Below are positions 19,984-29,401 of a stretch of 52,654 bases of DNA, piece by piece. The notes beneath the pieces were generated by a model that worked only from the letters and a program-made list of their open reading frames with translations, searched no databases and was not told where the DNA came from. Origin of the DNA: CAYQZD01 sp964421875 (GTDB lineage Bacteria > Electryoneota > Tariuqbacteria > Tariuqbacterales > Tariuqbacteraceae); NCBI GenBank assembly GCA_964421875.1, contig CAYQZD010000010.1:1-52654 (forward strand), given 5' to 3'. The position numbers were made by a program, and so were the translations under genes. The number at the start of each line of letters is the position of its first letter. Position 1 is the first letter of the stretch.

Positions 19984-20119
19984 GCGCTAACTTAAGGTGT
20001 AAATCTGTTTTTGTAGGGGCGAAGCATTTTAATTAAAGTCATTATAATATTGTTTTTAGATAAAAAATGCTTCGCCCTTACAGAGCCAATATGAACCAAA
20101 TTAGTCTTTAAGTTAGCGC
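19984..20119. repeat. Nested inverted-repeat element (GTAGGGGCGAAGCATTT family)
   Basis: Outer arms GCGCTAACTTAAGG (19984-19997) and TTTAAGTTAGCGCC (20106-20119) enclose an inner element at 20013-20082. The inner element starts GTAGGGGCGAAGCATTTT and ends AAAATGCTTCGCCCTTAC. A second copy of the inner element, similar in length, is at 47869-47936. The rest of the gap 19915-20421 is AT-rich with no gene that I can support. Confidence 0.8.
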
Positions 20120-20421
20120 CAATGGGGGCGAGGGGGATTTCTTAAAAACATCAAGATGGCGATGTTAGAGCGGTTAAACGGCAAAACATAGTATTTTAAA
20201 ATACCATATATCTATGATAATAGGAAATATCGTCTTAAATGTCAAGAAAAACCGGTCAGTTTACTTTAAAAATAGCGATAACGTCAACATGCGAGTCGTG
20301 AATTTTCATTATTCGTTATGCGTTGATTCGCTAAGAGAATCCATCGAAAGATGGTTTATCCTACAATATGAAATATGCGTTGTATTGGTTTATATTTAAT
20401 TCCACATATTTCAGACAACGC

Positions 20422-21441
20422 CTATTTTCCAACACTATCCGCTAAATAATACAACTGCCATAATTCCCGGGGACTGGTGCGCAACAGCGGTGCCAGGGCT
20501 CGTTTGCCGGTCCTGCCGATGCGCTTCTCCGCGTCCTGTAAATCGTCAAACAATTCCTTGATGTCCCGCTCCGGAGGGGTGTCGAATCCGCTTTCATGCA
20601 TCATTAAAATGCCCTTGGCGCGCAGGGTCAATTCCAGGTAAAGCCTGAGATAACAGAACATATCCGCCACCATCTCCAGCGATAAAACGTTGTTCAGATT
20701 TTCCAGATAACGCCCTGCGGAGGTTTCCATAATCTTCCCCGTGTCGATGTGGCTTATCAGGTCGAGGTCTGAGTCGAAGCCGGATTGCAGCCACCCTTTC
20801 AAATCCCTTTCGCTGAAGGCGAAAACTCCCAGCATAGTGAGGGGCATCCCTAAGATTTGAATGATGGTTGTCGCTAAAGGAGGGATAAAGAAGTGGTTGA
20901 AAAAGGAATGAATAACTACAGCCAGCGCCAGTCCGGGAAGATAAACCGCTGCTTTTAAAGATTTCCGCCGTTCCGAAAGATACGCGCCGAGCATCGTAAA
21001 AACGCTGGTGGCGCCGCCGTGCATAAAGGCGGTTCCGAAGCCCCGCAGAATCCAGAGGAAAACATTGCTCTCCTGAACGAAGTGAAAGTAATATATGTTC
21101 TCCACCAGCGCAAACCCCGCTCCCACCGCGAAGCCGCGAACCGCCGCATCAGTCAGGAAACCGATTTTACGCCGCCGAAGCAGTATAATCGGATACACCG
21201 CTTTTAAAATTTCCTCAGTCAAGGGGGAAAAATACCGCGAATAAGAGCTGAAATCGATTTGGAGAAGGTTCAGGCAAACCCGATTAATCACAATCGCCGC
21301 CCCCGCCGCGATGCAGCCTGCCAACAGCGTAAAAGCCAGACTTTTAACTTTGATGAGCCGGAAGCTGTCCAAGAGTTCCAGCGCGAGAGTGAACAGCGCT
21401 ACCGGAAGCAGGGCGATGACTAAACCGAGGATGGCGCTCAT
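20422..21441 (-). CDS. PrsW-like intramembrane protease family protein
   Basis: A 339-residue polytopic inner-membrane protein of the PrsW/CPBP-like glutamic protease superfamily. About seven hydrophobic segments lie in the first 220 residues. Expected active-site motifs are present: E76-E77 in LTEEILK, E114-N115 in ALVENIYY, H141 in FMHGG, and H178/N182/H183 in HSFFNHF. In Bacillus, PrsW cleaves an anti-sigma factor. Here residues about 225-339 add a soluble helical C-terminal region I do not recognise. The start codon overlaps the stop of the upstream protease/beta-barrel gene (ATGA), so the two are translationally coupled, which suggests they act together. Proteolytic activity is predicted, not shown. 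Confidence 0.8.
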   Translation of the reverse strand: MSAILGLVIALLPVALFTLALELLDSFRLIKVKSLAFTLLAGCIAAGAAIVINRVCLNLLQIDFSSYSRYFSPLTEEILKAVYPIILLRRRKIGFLTDAAVRGFAVGAGFALVENIYYFHFVQESNVFLWILRGFGTAFMHGGATSVFTMLGAYLSERRKSLKAAVYLPGLALAVVIHSFFNHFFIPPLATTIIQILGMPLTMLGVFAFSERDLKGWLQSGFDSDLDLISHIDTGKIMETSAGRYLENLNNVLSLEMVADMFCYLRLYLELTLRAKGILMMHESGFDTPPERDIKELFDDLQDAEKRIGRTGKRALAPLLRTSPRELWQLYYLADSVGK

Positions 21442-24398
21442 AATATCTTCAGGGATAACATAAATTCATCGGATTTTTCATCATCGTCCGTCACGGCGGC
21501 GGCATATCCCACCGACAGTTTGGTCTTGAGCAGTGATAATAATACAACCTCGAAGTCGATTTGCGCGCCCACGCTGTAAACCGCGCCGCTGTAATCCGGC
21601 GAGTCGAGATTGGTTCCTAAGACCGAAGTAAACAGCGCCGGCCTCAGCCACCGCAGATACAGTGAAGTCATCCCGATTTTACGGAACCGAAGCGGCGGCA
21701 GGTTCAGTTCCGCCGTCGATTTGGTGAAATTACGCCCTACCGCACGGTTGATTTCGATGCCGGGGAAGCTATAGTAACTGCGGTAACGCTTCTCGCTCTG
21801 ATAATCCACCCAATTGTTCCCAAATCCCCCGAAGTAGAAATTGGCGAAGGGGTCGGTCCTGTCGCCGAAAGCGATACCCGCAGCGTTGCGAAGCCAGAAG
21901 GAACAGTGATTGACCGGCAAAGCGACGCCGTAGTCCACCGTAGTGTAGAACTTGGGATATAACTCGGACTTCACCAGACTGGTCAGCGCATTGAGCCCGA
22001 CCTTGTAACCCTTCTCCTCATCGACCGCTCCCAGCGATTTTTCCACATAGTTGTACTGCAGGTTTGCCGAGGCGGCGTACATTTCCTTGAAGCCGGCGGC
22101 GACATTCTGGTAATCGGGGAGCGTCTCCAATCCCCCATATCCTGCCACTCTCATCCCCATTTCTAAAGTCCGGGGACGGTCGTAAATCAACATCTCGCTC
22201 CTGCCAAGCTGCAGGAAATAACCCTTACGGCTCATCCTGGTAGGTCCGAAAAGGTCGTAAAAACTGGCGCGGTTGTAAGCTCCCGAAAGTTCCCAGGACC
22301 AGTAATTGTATTTGAAGCTGAAATGCGCCCGCTCCTCATCTTCAAGCCTGTCTCCTAAGGGAGTATAAGATAGGTTCACATTCAGCCGGTTCAATCCGAC
22401 CGCGTCGGATAATTCAAAGCGATATCCCAGGCAGGTGTAATCTTTGTAACCTTCGACTATGGGATAAGCGGAGTTTAACCGCGTGTTTTTCACCACGCTG
22501 TACCCGCCGCGATAAGTAGTGAGGGAATCAAGGTCGACCTTCGCGGGCGAACCGGGCTGCCAGCCTTTGACCACCGGGTGCTTGTCTATCAGTTCCTGCC
22601 CCAGGTAACGGATGGCGGACACTTTCTCCACCGGACGGTTGGGCGTCCATCCCGGCGTGAAACCCTGACCCCCGGTGTATCTGAAGGCTATCAGCGAATC
22701 ATCGTTCACCGGGAGGGGACGGAACAATCCGGTTTCGCAGTTGCTGAGGGCGCAGATGTCGTCCTCGGCGAAATCATAGCGGAAAATATTCGATACGCCG
22801 GAATAGTAGGAAGTTCCGTAGAGATACCTGCCGTCTTCGGAGAAAACGAAATTGGCGGGGGAACTATAATCGAAATCGAAAATCTCATCGTAGGAAAAGT
22901 CGCCGGAAGCAATTTTGTCCATCTCGAATTTCGCCAAAGTCTGTTTCCCGTCGATATGAGTGAGCGCCCCAGTTAAATACTTACCATCCGGGGAAACATC
23001 GAGGTCGTAAATGTCGGTCCCATAGGGAAAAGCGTGCGCCGCAGTCCAATCGGTGTAAGGCGGGTCAAGTCTTATCAGTGTGGAAATCCCGTTCTCGTGC
23101 CGAACCGCCCAGAGGGATTTGTCCGTCCGGTTAAGCGCCATATCTCCGGCGCGAAGGTCGGTTATCAGCCGGTGAGGTTTCCCCCCGAAAATGTCCACCA
23201 CATTCAAATCCCGGTAGTGATAATTGTCGGTGGTGAAATAGAGCTTGTGCGTTTCGGGAACCCAAACCAGCGAGCAGGTGTTATAGGTCGACGCTCCCTT
23301 AACGTCACAGATTTTCCTTATCTTGCCGCTGGACAGGTCGATTTCCGCGATATGCGCCACCTGCCCCGGATATTTGACCGCGGTGTAAATCACGTTCCGC
23401 TCCCGGTCATAGAAACTGCGGGAAACGGAGCCCAGCGTCACATCGGTGATGGGATTGAAGGGGGTGACCGGGTTTTTCCCTATCGACTGCAGGTTTTTTT
23501 CCTGCCATTCGTGTTCAAACTCAATCCAATTCGACCACGCCTCGCTCAAACCAATCCCGAAAACCCGGCGGAACTGGAGCGAGAAATACCGCTTGCTGCC
23601 GTCAGTCCGGTTTTCCCACTCGATGAGTTTCTCCGGCCCGTATTTCGTTCCCAGGTAGGTGAAGAAGCGGGTCCCGTAGAGATAGGAATTCGCCCCCACC
23701 TGGAAATCTATCGAAGTGCCTTCGGCTTCCAAACCCACCAGATGATAAATATAAGCCGAATCCCGGACCATCGACCGGAAAACCATCTCATCGTAGGAGC
23801 CCAATCCCCGGCCGATTCCCCCGGAAGTCCAGGTTTCCATACAGACCGCTATCCCCTCGTGGTACCAGCGGGGAGAAAACTTGCGCGGGGTGGTGAGGTA
23901 AGCGTAGAGCAGCGATGTGGGATTATCCTTGGTTTGCTGGACTTTGCCGAACAGGCTGCGGTAGAACCTGTCGCTCTTGGCAGGCTTGTCGATGGCGACG
24001 ATATGGGTGAGTTCGTGGTGCATCAGCAGGCTCATCCGCTCGTTCGCCGGAGCCACTTCGAAGACATAGAGGTAGGGCGAAATGCTGACATAGACGAAAT
24101 TCCGGGGGGAAGAGGTGGCTCCGCCGTTTGCCCAGTCGCTGAAATCCTCCAGGAAAATCCCGACGCCCTCCTCGGAGGAATAGTCCCAGAAATTCCGGTA
24201 ATATTTCATCGTGCTGAGATAACAACGGGCAAGGTGCGGCACGACATAGGAATGTGTGTCGCTGTAGTAGATTAAGTTCAGGTCCCCGGCGCGCAGGCAT
24301 TGCAGCTCCTGAGCGGGAGAATCTTCCCCAACCATCAATAAAAACAGTGTGAGGATGATGGTGTTAATCCCCACACTGCCTGTAGGAAAATCTCTCAT
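21438..24398 (-). CDS. Outer-membrane protein: metalloprotease-like domain, propeller and beta-barrel
   Basis: A 986-residue exported protein with a signal peptide of about 29 residues. Residues about 30-300 look like a peptidase MA-type (gluzincin) domain: H128-E129-L-T-H132 is a zinc HExxH motif and E181 in WYHEGIAV fits the third ligand. Residues about 320-620 are WD40/TolB-like propeller blades (motifs such as LDVSPDGKYL and FVFSEDGRYLYG). Residues about 650-986 are alternating beta strands of a transmembrane outer-membrane barrel. A protease fused to a propeller and a barrel is known among FCB genomes but not well characterised. The ATG at 24398 has GGAG 11 nt upstream. It shares an ATGA overlap with the PrsW-like gene. 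Confidence 0.75.
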   Translation of the reverse strand: MRDFPTGSVGINTIILTLFLLMVGEDSPAQELQCLRAGDLNLIYYSDTHSYVVPHLARCYLSTMKYYRNFWDYSSEEGVGIFLEDFSDWANGGATSSPRNFVYVSISPYLYVFEVAPANERMSLLMHHELTHIVAIDKPAKSDRFYRSLFGKVQQTKDNPTSLLYAYLTTPRKFSPRWYHEGIAVCMETWTSGGIGRGLGSYDEMVFRSMVRDSAYIYHLVGLEAEGTSIDFQVGANSYLYGTRFFTYLGTKYGPEKLIEWENRTDGSKRYFSLQFRRVFGIGLSEAWSNWIEFEHEWQEKNLQSIGKNPVTPFNPITDVTLGSVSRSFYDRERNVIYTAVKYPGQVAHIAEIDLSSGKIRKICDVKGASTYNTCSLVWVPETHKLYFTTDNYHYRDLNVVDIFGGKPHRLITDLRAGDMALNRTDKSLWAVRHENGISTLIRLDPPYTDWTAAHAFPYGTDIYDLDVSPDGKYLTGALTHIDGKQTLAKFEMDKIASGDFSYDEIFDFDYSSPANFVFSEDGRYLYGTSYYSGVSNIFRYDFAEDDICALSNCETGLFRPLPVNDDSLIAFRYTGGQGFTPGWTPNRPVEKVSAIRYLGQELIDKHPVVKGWQPGSPAKVDLDSLTTYRGGYSVVKNTRLNSAYPIVEGYKDYTCLGYRFELSDAVGLNRLNVNLSYTPLGDRLEDEERAHFSFKYNYWSWELSGAYNRASFYDLFGPTRMSRKGYFLQLGRSEMLIYDRPRTLEMGMRVAGYGGLETLPDYQNVAAGFKEMYAASANLQYNYVEKSLGAVDEEKGYKVGLNALTSLVKSELYPKFYTTVDYGVALPVNHCSFWLRNAAGIAFGDRTDPFANFYFGGFGNNWVDYQSEKRYRSYYSFPGIEINRAVGRNFTKSTAELNLPPLRFRKIGMTSLYLRWLRPALFTSVLGTNLDSPDYSGAVYSVGAQIDFEVVLLSLLKTKLSVGYAAAVTDDDEKSDEFMLSLKIL

Positions 24399-24411
24399 TG
24401 TTATCTATCTC

Positions 24412-24540
24412 CTCGTTCCCACGCTCCTGCGTGGGAATGCAGACCAGCTCACTGTGTTGCAGAGTCCCCGCACTCTGCAGCATTCCCAGTGTTCATCGTT
24501 CTGGCAGATACTACACGCTGTAGGCGGGTGTGACCTGCCA
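24412..24540. repeat. Composite of two palindromic repeats
   Basis: 24412-24440 (CGTTCCCACGC and GCGTGGGAA arms) and 24498-24540 (TGGCAG and TGACCTGCCA parts) match the pieces at 15092-15118 and 15135-15176, in the same order but with the first piece inverted. They fill the gap between the nine-residue-repeat gene and the protease/barrel gene. Confidence 0.7.
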
Positions 24541-24568
24541 ATAAAAATTTTTTCCCATCGCCGCTCTT

Positions 24569-25510
24569 TTATTGTTCAGCGGTTATTCCTAATTTCTGAA
24601 AATCCTGACTGAAAGCCTGCATTATTTGATTGGCGTCGATATTACTCAGGATGTTCTGGAAGTCCTGGCTCATAAACTGTTTTTGAAAGTCCTGACTCAT
24701 AAACTGCTTCTGGAAGTCCTGGCTCATAAACTGTTTCTGGTAATCATGGCTCTGGAAAAACGCTTGAATATCCTGGCTCATAAACTGTTTCTGAAAGTCC
24801 TGGCTCATAAACTGCTTCTGGATATCCTGGCTGTATATCGCCTGCCAGGCGGGGAAGAACCAGGCGTTCATATTGAGAGCCCAATGCTTCTGGAAGTCCG
24901 CGTTGCAATAACACCGCGGAGGGGTGCCCCCCTCTTTGAATTTCTGAGCCTCCGAGCTGGTGTAGAAACTTTTGAACGCGTCGTCCATCCAGGGGGTGAA
25001 ATCGTTGCTGTACCACTTTTGGAACTCCTGACTCAGTATCACATTCTGGAAGTCCTGGCTGGTGACCAGTTGTTTGAATTCCTGGCTGTAGTATTGCTGA
25101 AATATCTGGCCGTTGATCCACTCCTCATAATCTTGGGCGTTATGCACATGCCGCAATTGCTGCACCAAAGCCCTTTGGAAATCCCGCGCCATCGGAATGA
25201 ACCTCTGCGCTTCCTGATTCATCACCACGAAACGCTGAAAATCCCCGCTCATAATCAGGCTGCGCATCGCCTCGTCCCGCCGGATATTCTGCCAGGCCGC
25301 GCTCTGGAGAAAACTATTCATTGCGTCGTCGTCGAGCATCACATCCGCTTCCGCAGGCTGTTCACCCCGATACTTCTCGGCTTTCTCAACCCCGCCGATA
25401 GTGCCGGTCATAGTCTCTTCAAGCACCGGAGGATAGAAAAAGGAAAAATACACTATCACCGCCGCGACCACAACCACCGCGGCGATTATAAATGAGGTTT
25501 TCTTATTCAT
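24569..25510 (-). CDS. Membrane-anchored protein made of nine-residue SQDFQ repeats
   Basis: A 313-residue protein I do not recognise. Residues about 5-27 are a single hydrophobic anchor, likely a signal-anchor with the rest outside the cytoplasm. From about residue 70 the sequence is written in nine-residue units with an S-Q-D-F-Q-x-x-F-x consensus. The early units are degenerate (SGDFQRFVV, SQEFKQLVT, SQDFQNVIL, SQEFQKWYS). Near the C-terminus seven units run without a break and several are identical (SQDFQKQFM). A CYC motif interrupts the middle. Nine residues equal 2.5 helical turns, so in a straight helix the phenylalanines would alternate faces; the true fold is unknown. The strand was chosen for its N-terminal anchor and ATG start. 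An antisense frame is also open because the repeat length is divisible by three. Confidence 0.78.
   Translation of the reverse strand: MNKKTSFIIAAVVVVAAVIVYFSFFYPPVLEETMTGTIGGVEKAEKYRGEQPAEADVMLDDDAMNSFLQSAAWQNIRRDEAMRSLIMSGDFQRFVVMNQEAQRFIPMARDFQRALVQQLRHVHNAQDYEEWINGQIFQQYYSQEFKQLVTSQDFQNVILSQEFQKWYSNDFTPWMDDAFKSFYTSSEAQKFKEGGTPPRCYCNADFQKHWALNMNAWFFPAWQAIYSQDIQKQFMSQDFQKQFMSQDIQAFFQSHDYQKQFMSQDFQKQFMSQDFQKQFMSQDFQNILSNIDANQIMQAFSQDFQKLGITAEQ
24662..24850 (-). repeat. 27-bp coding minisatellite, seven units
   Basis: Seven exact 27-bp units inside the SQDFQ repeat gene. On the plus strand the units begin at 24662, 24689, 24716, 24743, 24770, 24797 and 24824 with GTCCTGGCT or close variants. 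The fourth unit is the most diverged. The DNA-level similarity is high compared with the degenerate upstream units, which points to recent expansion. Confidence 0.92.
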
Positions 25511-25740
25511 TCTTGGATATCCTCATATTTAATTAGTTTAAGATTTAGAACTGGAGAATCGGGCTCCGAATAGATGAGTTAAAACTGAAATTTCTTATGC
25601 GCCGCCTCTTCAGAAGCATTTTCAATTAGATCTTAATCCGATTCCCCATACTTATCAATATAATCTCTTTTTAAATATAATCAAATATTCGTTACAGTTA
25701 AATACATTATATTATAACTTTACTGCTTTGATGCGTAAGC

Positions 25741-25808
25741 GTCATTCTGGCTGCGTAGCGAGCCAGAATCTTTCTTTTGCGGAAGGATTTCGGCTGCGCC
25801 GGAATGAC
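25741..25808. repeat. 68-bp double-hairpin repeat, copy 1
   Basis: Bounded by GTCATTC and GAATGAC. It contains two hairpins, one with CTGGCT/AGCCAG arms and one with TTCGGC/GCCGGAA arms. The copy at 50464-50531 has the same length of 68 bp with few differences. It lies in the AT-rich 503-bp gap 25511-26013 between divergent genes, which otherwise shows no gene. Confidence 0.9.
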
Positions 25809-26013
25809 TCACTGTATGTTTCTTCAGAAAAGCAAAGTGTTACACATAACAATGATTACAGAAAAACACTTTATTTCTCCTTATTCACTCATCCGTCTTG
25901 ACTTTTTCAGGGTAAATATGTATTTTTTAACAATATTTAGATTACGGGAAGAAAAAAATCCTTCCTTGCAGGAAATCGACTGTCCTCATCCAAGATTATA
26001 TCAAATTATTACA

Positions 26014-29000
26014 GTGACTAAGCCGATTCAACTCGCCTGTCTGCCATCCCTCATCATTCTCCTCTACGCTTTCGGTTGTGTTCAAGCTATGGAGCGGAAA
26101 ACCGAATGGACGGTCTCAGCCGCGGGATATGTCTGGTGCGGAACCGAAAACGGCTTATTCAAATTCGACAGCGAGGAAGAAATCTGGTCCAGAGTAGAAG
26201 CCGTCGATATCCCCGTGGAAGAAGTTAAATACGGGGACGAAAGGCTCTGGATCGGAGGACGCGGCTTGATGACCGCCAATCCCGAACTGGGAGACTGGCT
26301 CAAGTTCACGGAAACATCGGGACTGCCGGGAAACCTCTACCAGTCCCTATACTTCAACGATGAATATCATTACCTCGCTGCCCAATCCGGCGCCGCCCGC
26401 TACGACCACATACTGGAGGAATGGGAAATACTGCCCGGTGTGGAATCATCTGTCCGCGACGCCGCCGCCGCAGGCGCTTACGTCTTTTTCGCCGGAGACG
26501 CCGGAATTCACCGCTACGACCGGGAATACGAGCGAATGACTTTAATGGGAACGGAGGAAGGACTCGCCGGGGGGAAATACCGCTTCATTCAGGAACTGCC
26601 CGGCGAAATCTGGTTCTTCGGGGAAAACGCCATCGATATTTACCAGCCGGATTCCCGAAGCTGGACCTCGCTGAAATCCGCCGCCGGAATTCCCCCGAAC
26701 CAAATCGACCAGGTGATACCGGACGGCGAGCGCCTCTGGATATTGGCGGGAGACAACCTGCTCTGGTGTTACTGGAGGGGGCGGGATTTCCGCGAGTTCC
26801 CCCGCGCCCACCGGCTAAAAGGCTTCAAAGTAAGCGAGATGACCGGCGCCAACGGAACCTATTATTTCGCTACCGACCGGGGATTGCTGATTTACAGCGA
26901 AAGCGAAGAGAGTTGGGAACTGGTAGATCGGGCAATGGGACTGGAGGCAGAGTCGATTGAGCGTTTGTCCCTCGCGGGACAGTTGATATTCCTCCGCTCG
27001 GCAAGACTCCTGGAAGTTTATTCCTTGAACGAAAGGCGGTTCCTCCCTGCCCTGGAGTTGAAAAGAGCTGATAGCGCTGTGCCAGAAGCGGGGAAGATGA
27101 GTTGGGACGATAGGGGATTGGGCAGTGAAATTATCGGCGGAGACCTGCGCCTCAAGGGCACCTACAGCTATATCAGCCGGTTCGAAGAAAACCGTTTCAT
27201 CGATGACAGAAATCGAATCCTGCTCTACCCCTCGGGGGAATTCTCCGGCAGGAGGCTCACCGGTTTCTATGACAACACCGATCCCGATGAAATTCTCTAC
27301 GGCTCCTCCTTCCGTGGAAAGCGCGAAGACAACCTCCGCCGCGCGGAACTGGGGAACCGAGTCGATTTCAAGCTGGACAACAACCGGCTCCTGGGAGAAA
27401 CCACCATTGAAGGAGTTCAAGGATCGATTGAATCAGGCTCCCGTTCACCGGTCAGGGGCCGGCGGGCGCTTAAACTGGATGGAATCTACGGAACCACCGT
27501 GGCGCAGGGCGCTTCGGACATCTTATTCGGCCAGGGGGACGTTCTGTATCAGCTCTCACACTCAGACCTGCGACGCGGCAGCGCTGTCGTTTACCTCAAC
27601 CAGGAGGAAATCCCCCGCACCGATTATGTGCTCTCCAACACCACCGGCGCCCTGAACTTCACCTTCCCCGGCGCAGAACTGCTGGACGAAAACGATAAAA
27701 TTCGAGTCGAATACCAGTACCTCACCGCCGAAGGCGAAGGCAATGAGTTCGCTGGCGGGGATTTGACACTGTCGCAGGGGGACAACCTCAGCGAAGCCTT
27801 CGCCTACTATGAATCGGACTCCCTTTCCGCCGGGAGAATCTCAGCCGAACTCCGCGGCAAGGCGGCGGGAGCGGACTTTCGCTTGATTCCCCAAGCCGCC
27901 TTCAGTTCCAACGCGGAGATTGGCGAAGGCTATGCCGGAGGAGTGGAGTTCTACGGTAAATCCGGGAACTGGCTGCTCTCGACCAGAGCCCTGCGCCGCG
28001 ACCAAGATTTCCAATCGCTGGACCCGGCGATGACTGAATTCGGTTCCCTGCGGGAAGAATTATACACTCAATTAGGATACGAAGGCGCTAAAATCACCGG
28101 ATACGCTGACTATCAGTCCAGAGATGGCGTATATGGCAGAGAGGACGCCTATAAACTGGAGAGCTTCTACACACTAAAGCGAGGCCTCTCGGTCTTTAGC
28201 AAAACCGCGCTCCGCGCCGCCGACAGCGATTCTCTAAAGCGCGGCCACCGCGAAGTGAATTTCGGCGGCTCCTACTCGCTGAGTGACGAATTACTGAGGA
28301 AAATCCGGTTCCAACGGCTCGAAATCTACAGCGAATTCCGCCTCGGACTGACGAACCGTGAATACCCTTTGAGCCCCGACAGCGCCGACAGCCAAACCGC
28401 CACTCGGAGTATGTACCTGCGCACGGTTCTTGCTCCCGGCTCAAAAGTTAATCTGACCCCGGAACTGAGGATGACGCAGAAATCCCGCACACTCGAAGGC
28501 GGAACCGAACACCCCTTCAAACGCTCCACTATGTTCCGGGGAACCGGGAATATTTTGGACATTTTACCCGGATTGCAGCATTTTTTCCGCTGGAGAGGGG
28601 AATATAACCGCGATAATTTTGCTTTCAGCCGCAGAGATGCGTACCTTTTCCGCGAAGGATATTTTTCCACCGAGTTCTTACCCTCCCGCTGGTGGGAAAA
28701 ATTGTCCGGCTTCAATTTTGGATTGACTTTCTACCGAGCGAACCGCGACTCCCTGATAGACACAGGTGAAGGAATTATCGACCTCTGGGGACAGAAAGGG
28801 TCCTATTCCCTCTTCGCCGCCTCGGATGCGCTAAGGGTAAGCGCCTACCCTTCGGGAAAATGGGAACTGACCGAAATCCTGACCTCCTCCCGCGGCGCCG
28901 GAGGCAGGCGCTTTCAAAGCCAGTCCATAGTCTGGCGGCGAGGGGAAGTTTCGCAATTCGCCGGCAGGTTCTATTACACCCTGGACCGGGCTGCCGCCGA

Positions 29001-29391
29001 AACCGCAACCTACCAGCCCAGTCTGGAACTGCACCGCCGCTGGAGCCGGGGATTTCTCACCAGATTCACCCTCGCCGGACTGTATCGAGATTTCGACCAG
29101 GGGGACGAAATGTATCTCTACCCTTCCCTCTACTTCGATAAGCGTCTGCGGAGTTTCCCGAAGTCCGGCGTCCTCCAATTACGCAACGATTTCCGTCCCT
29201 TTTTCCGGAAAACCACCGGGCTGCAATCCCTGCGACAGGCGGGGACAGCCAATTCCCTGAACCTCGATTTCAAGCTGTCGGGCAAATTGATTCTCAGACT
29301 GATTTCGCAATACGAATACGCCTACAATCTGGATGACGATACGGGGGAATCCAATTACGAAACCGAGTTTCGAGCCACTATAAAGTTTTAA
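26014..29391 (+). CDS. Outer-membrane protein: N-terminal propeller and large beta-barrel
   Basis: An exported protein of about 1125 residues. The GTG at 26014 is chosen because a signal sequence (LPSLIILLYAFGCVQA) starts right after it. The reading frame stays open back to 25777, but that part runs into a dispersed repeat and has no signal. Residues about 25-340 are propeller blades of the two-component-regulator type (VWCGTENGLFKFD, LWIGGRGLM, YYFATDRGLLIY). A beta-rich region follows (about 350-580), and then a long run of amphipathic strands to the end. The last residue is phenylalanine, the usual signal for outer-membrane barrel insertion. It is 10 bp upstream of a Tat-type DUF362 gene, so they are probably co-transcribed. 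Function unknown; a surface sensor or transporter is possible. Confidence 0.72.
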   Translation: MTKPIQLACLPSLIILLYAFGCVQAMERKTEWTVSAAGYVWCGTENGLFKFDSEEEIWSRVEAVDIPVEEVKYGDERLWIGGRGLMTANPELGDWLKFTETSGLPGNLYQSLYFNDEYHYLAAQSGAARYDHILEEWEILPGVESSVRDAAAAGAYVFFAGDAGIHRYDREYERMTLMGTEEGLAGGKYRFIQELPGEIWFFGENAIDIYQPDSRSWTSLKSAAGIPPNQIDQVIPDGERLWILAGDNLLWCYWRGRDFREFPRAHRLKGFKVSEMTGANGTYYFATDRGLLIYSESEESWELVDRAMGLEAESIERLSLAGQLIFLRSARLLEVYSLNERRFLPALELKRADSAVPEAGKMSWDDRGLGSEIIGGDLRLKGTYSYISRFEENRFIDDRNRILLYPSGEFSGRRLTGFYDNTDPDEILYGSSFRGKREDNLRRAELGNRVDFKLDNNRLLGETTIEGVQGSIESGSRSPVRGRRALKLDGIYGTTVAQGASDILFGQGDVLYQLSHSDLRRGSAVVYLNQEEIPRTDYVLSNTTGALNFTFPGAELLDENDKIRVEYQYLTAEGEGNEFAGGDLTLSQGDNLSEAFAYYESDSLSAGRISAELRGKAAGADFRLIPQAAFSSNAEIGEGYAGGVEFYGKSGNWLLSTRALRRDQDFQSLDPAMTEFGSLREELYTQLGYEGAKITGYADYQSRDGVYGREDAYKLESFYTLKRGLSVFSKTALRAADSDSLKRGHREVNFGGSYSLSDELLRKIRFQRLEIYSEFRLGLTNREYPLSPDSADSQTATRSMYLRTVLAPGSKVNLTPELRMTQKSRTLEGGTEHPFKRSTMFRGTGNILDILPGLQHFFRWRGEYNRDNFAFSRRDAYLFREGYFSTEFLPSRWWEKLSGFNFGLTFYRANRDSLIDTGEGIIDLWGQKGSYSLFAASDALRVSAYPSGKWELTEILTSSRGAGGRRFQSQSIVWRRGEVSQFAGRFYYTLDRAAAETATYQPSLELHRRWSRGFLTRFTLAGLYRDFDQGDEMYLYPSLYFDKRLRSFPKSGVLQLRNDFRPFFRKTTGLQSLRQAGTANSLNLDFKLSGKLILRLISQYEYAYNLDDDTGESNYETEFRATIKF

Positions 29392-29401
29392 GGGGTGATT
29401 T

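Noticed and set aside
20214..20399. 61-residue plus-strand open frame
   Set aside because: It is AT-rich with no ribosome-binding site, no domain and chance-level length.
23034..24275. Antisense 413-residue open frame opposite the protease/barrel gene
   Set aside because: No recognisable domain, and it lies wholly within a gene with HExxH, propeller and barrel features.
24626..25495. Antisense 289-residue open frame with VLAHKLFL repeats opposite the SQDFQ gene
   Set aside because: The 27-bp repeat keeps all frames open. The antisense product has no convincing signal or start, while the chosen strand begins with a clear membrane anchor.
25777..26013. N-terminal extension of the propeller/barrel gene
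   Set aside because: It runs into a dispersed repeat, has no signal peptide at its start, and the signal sequence begins after the GTG at 26014.
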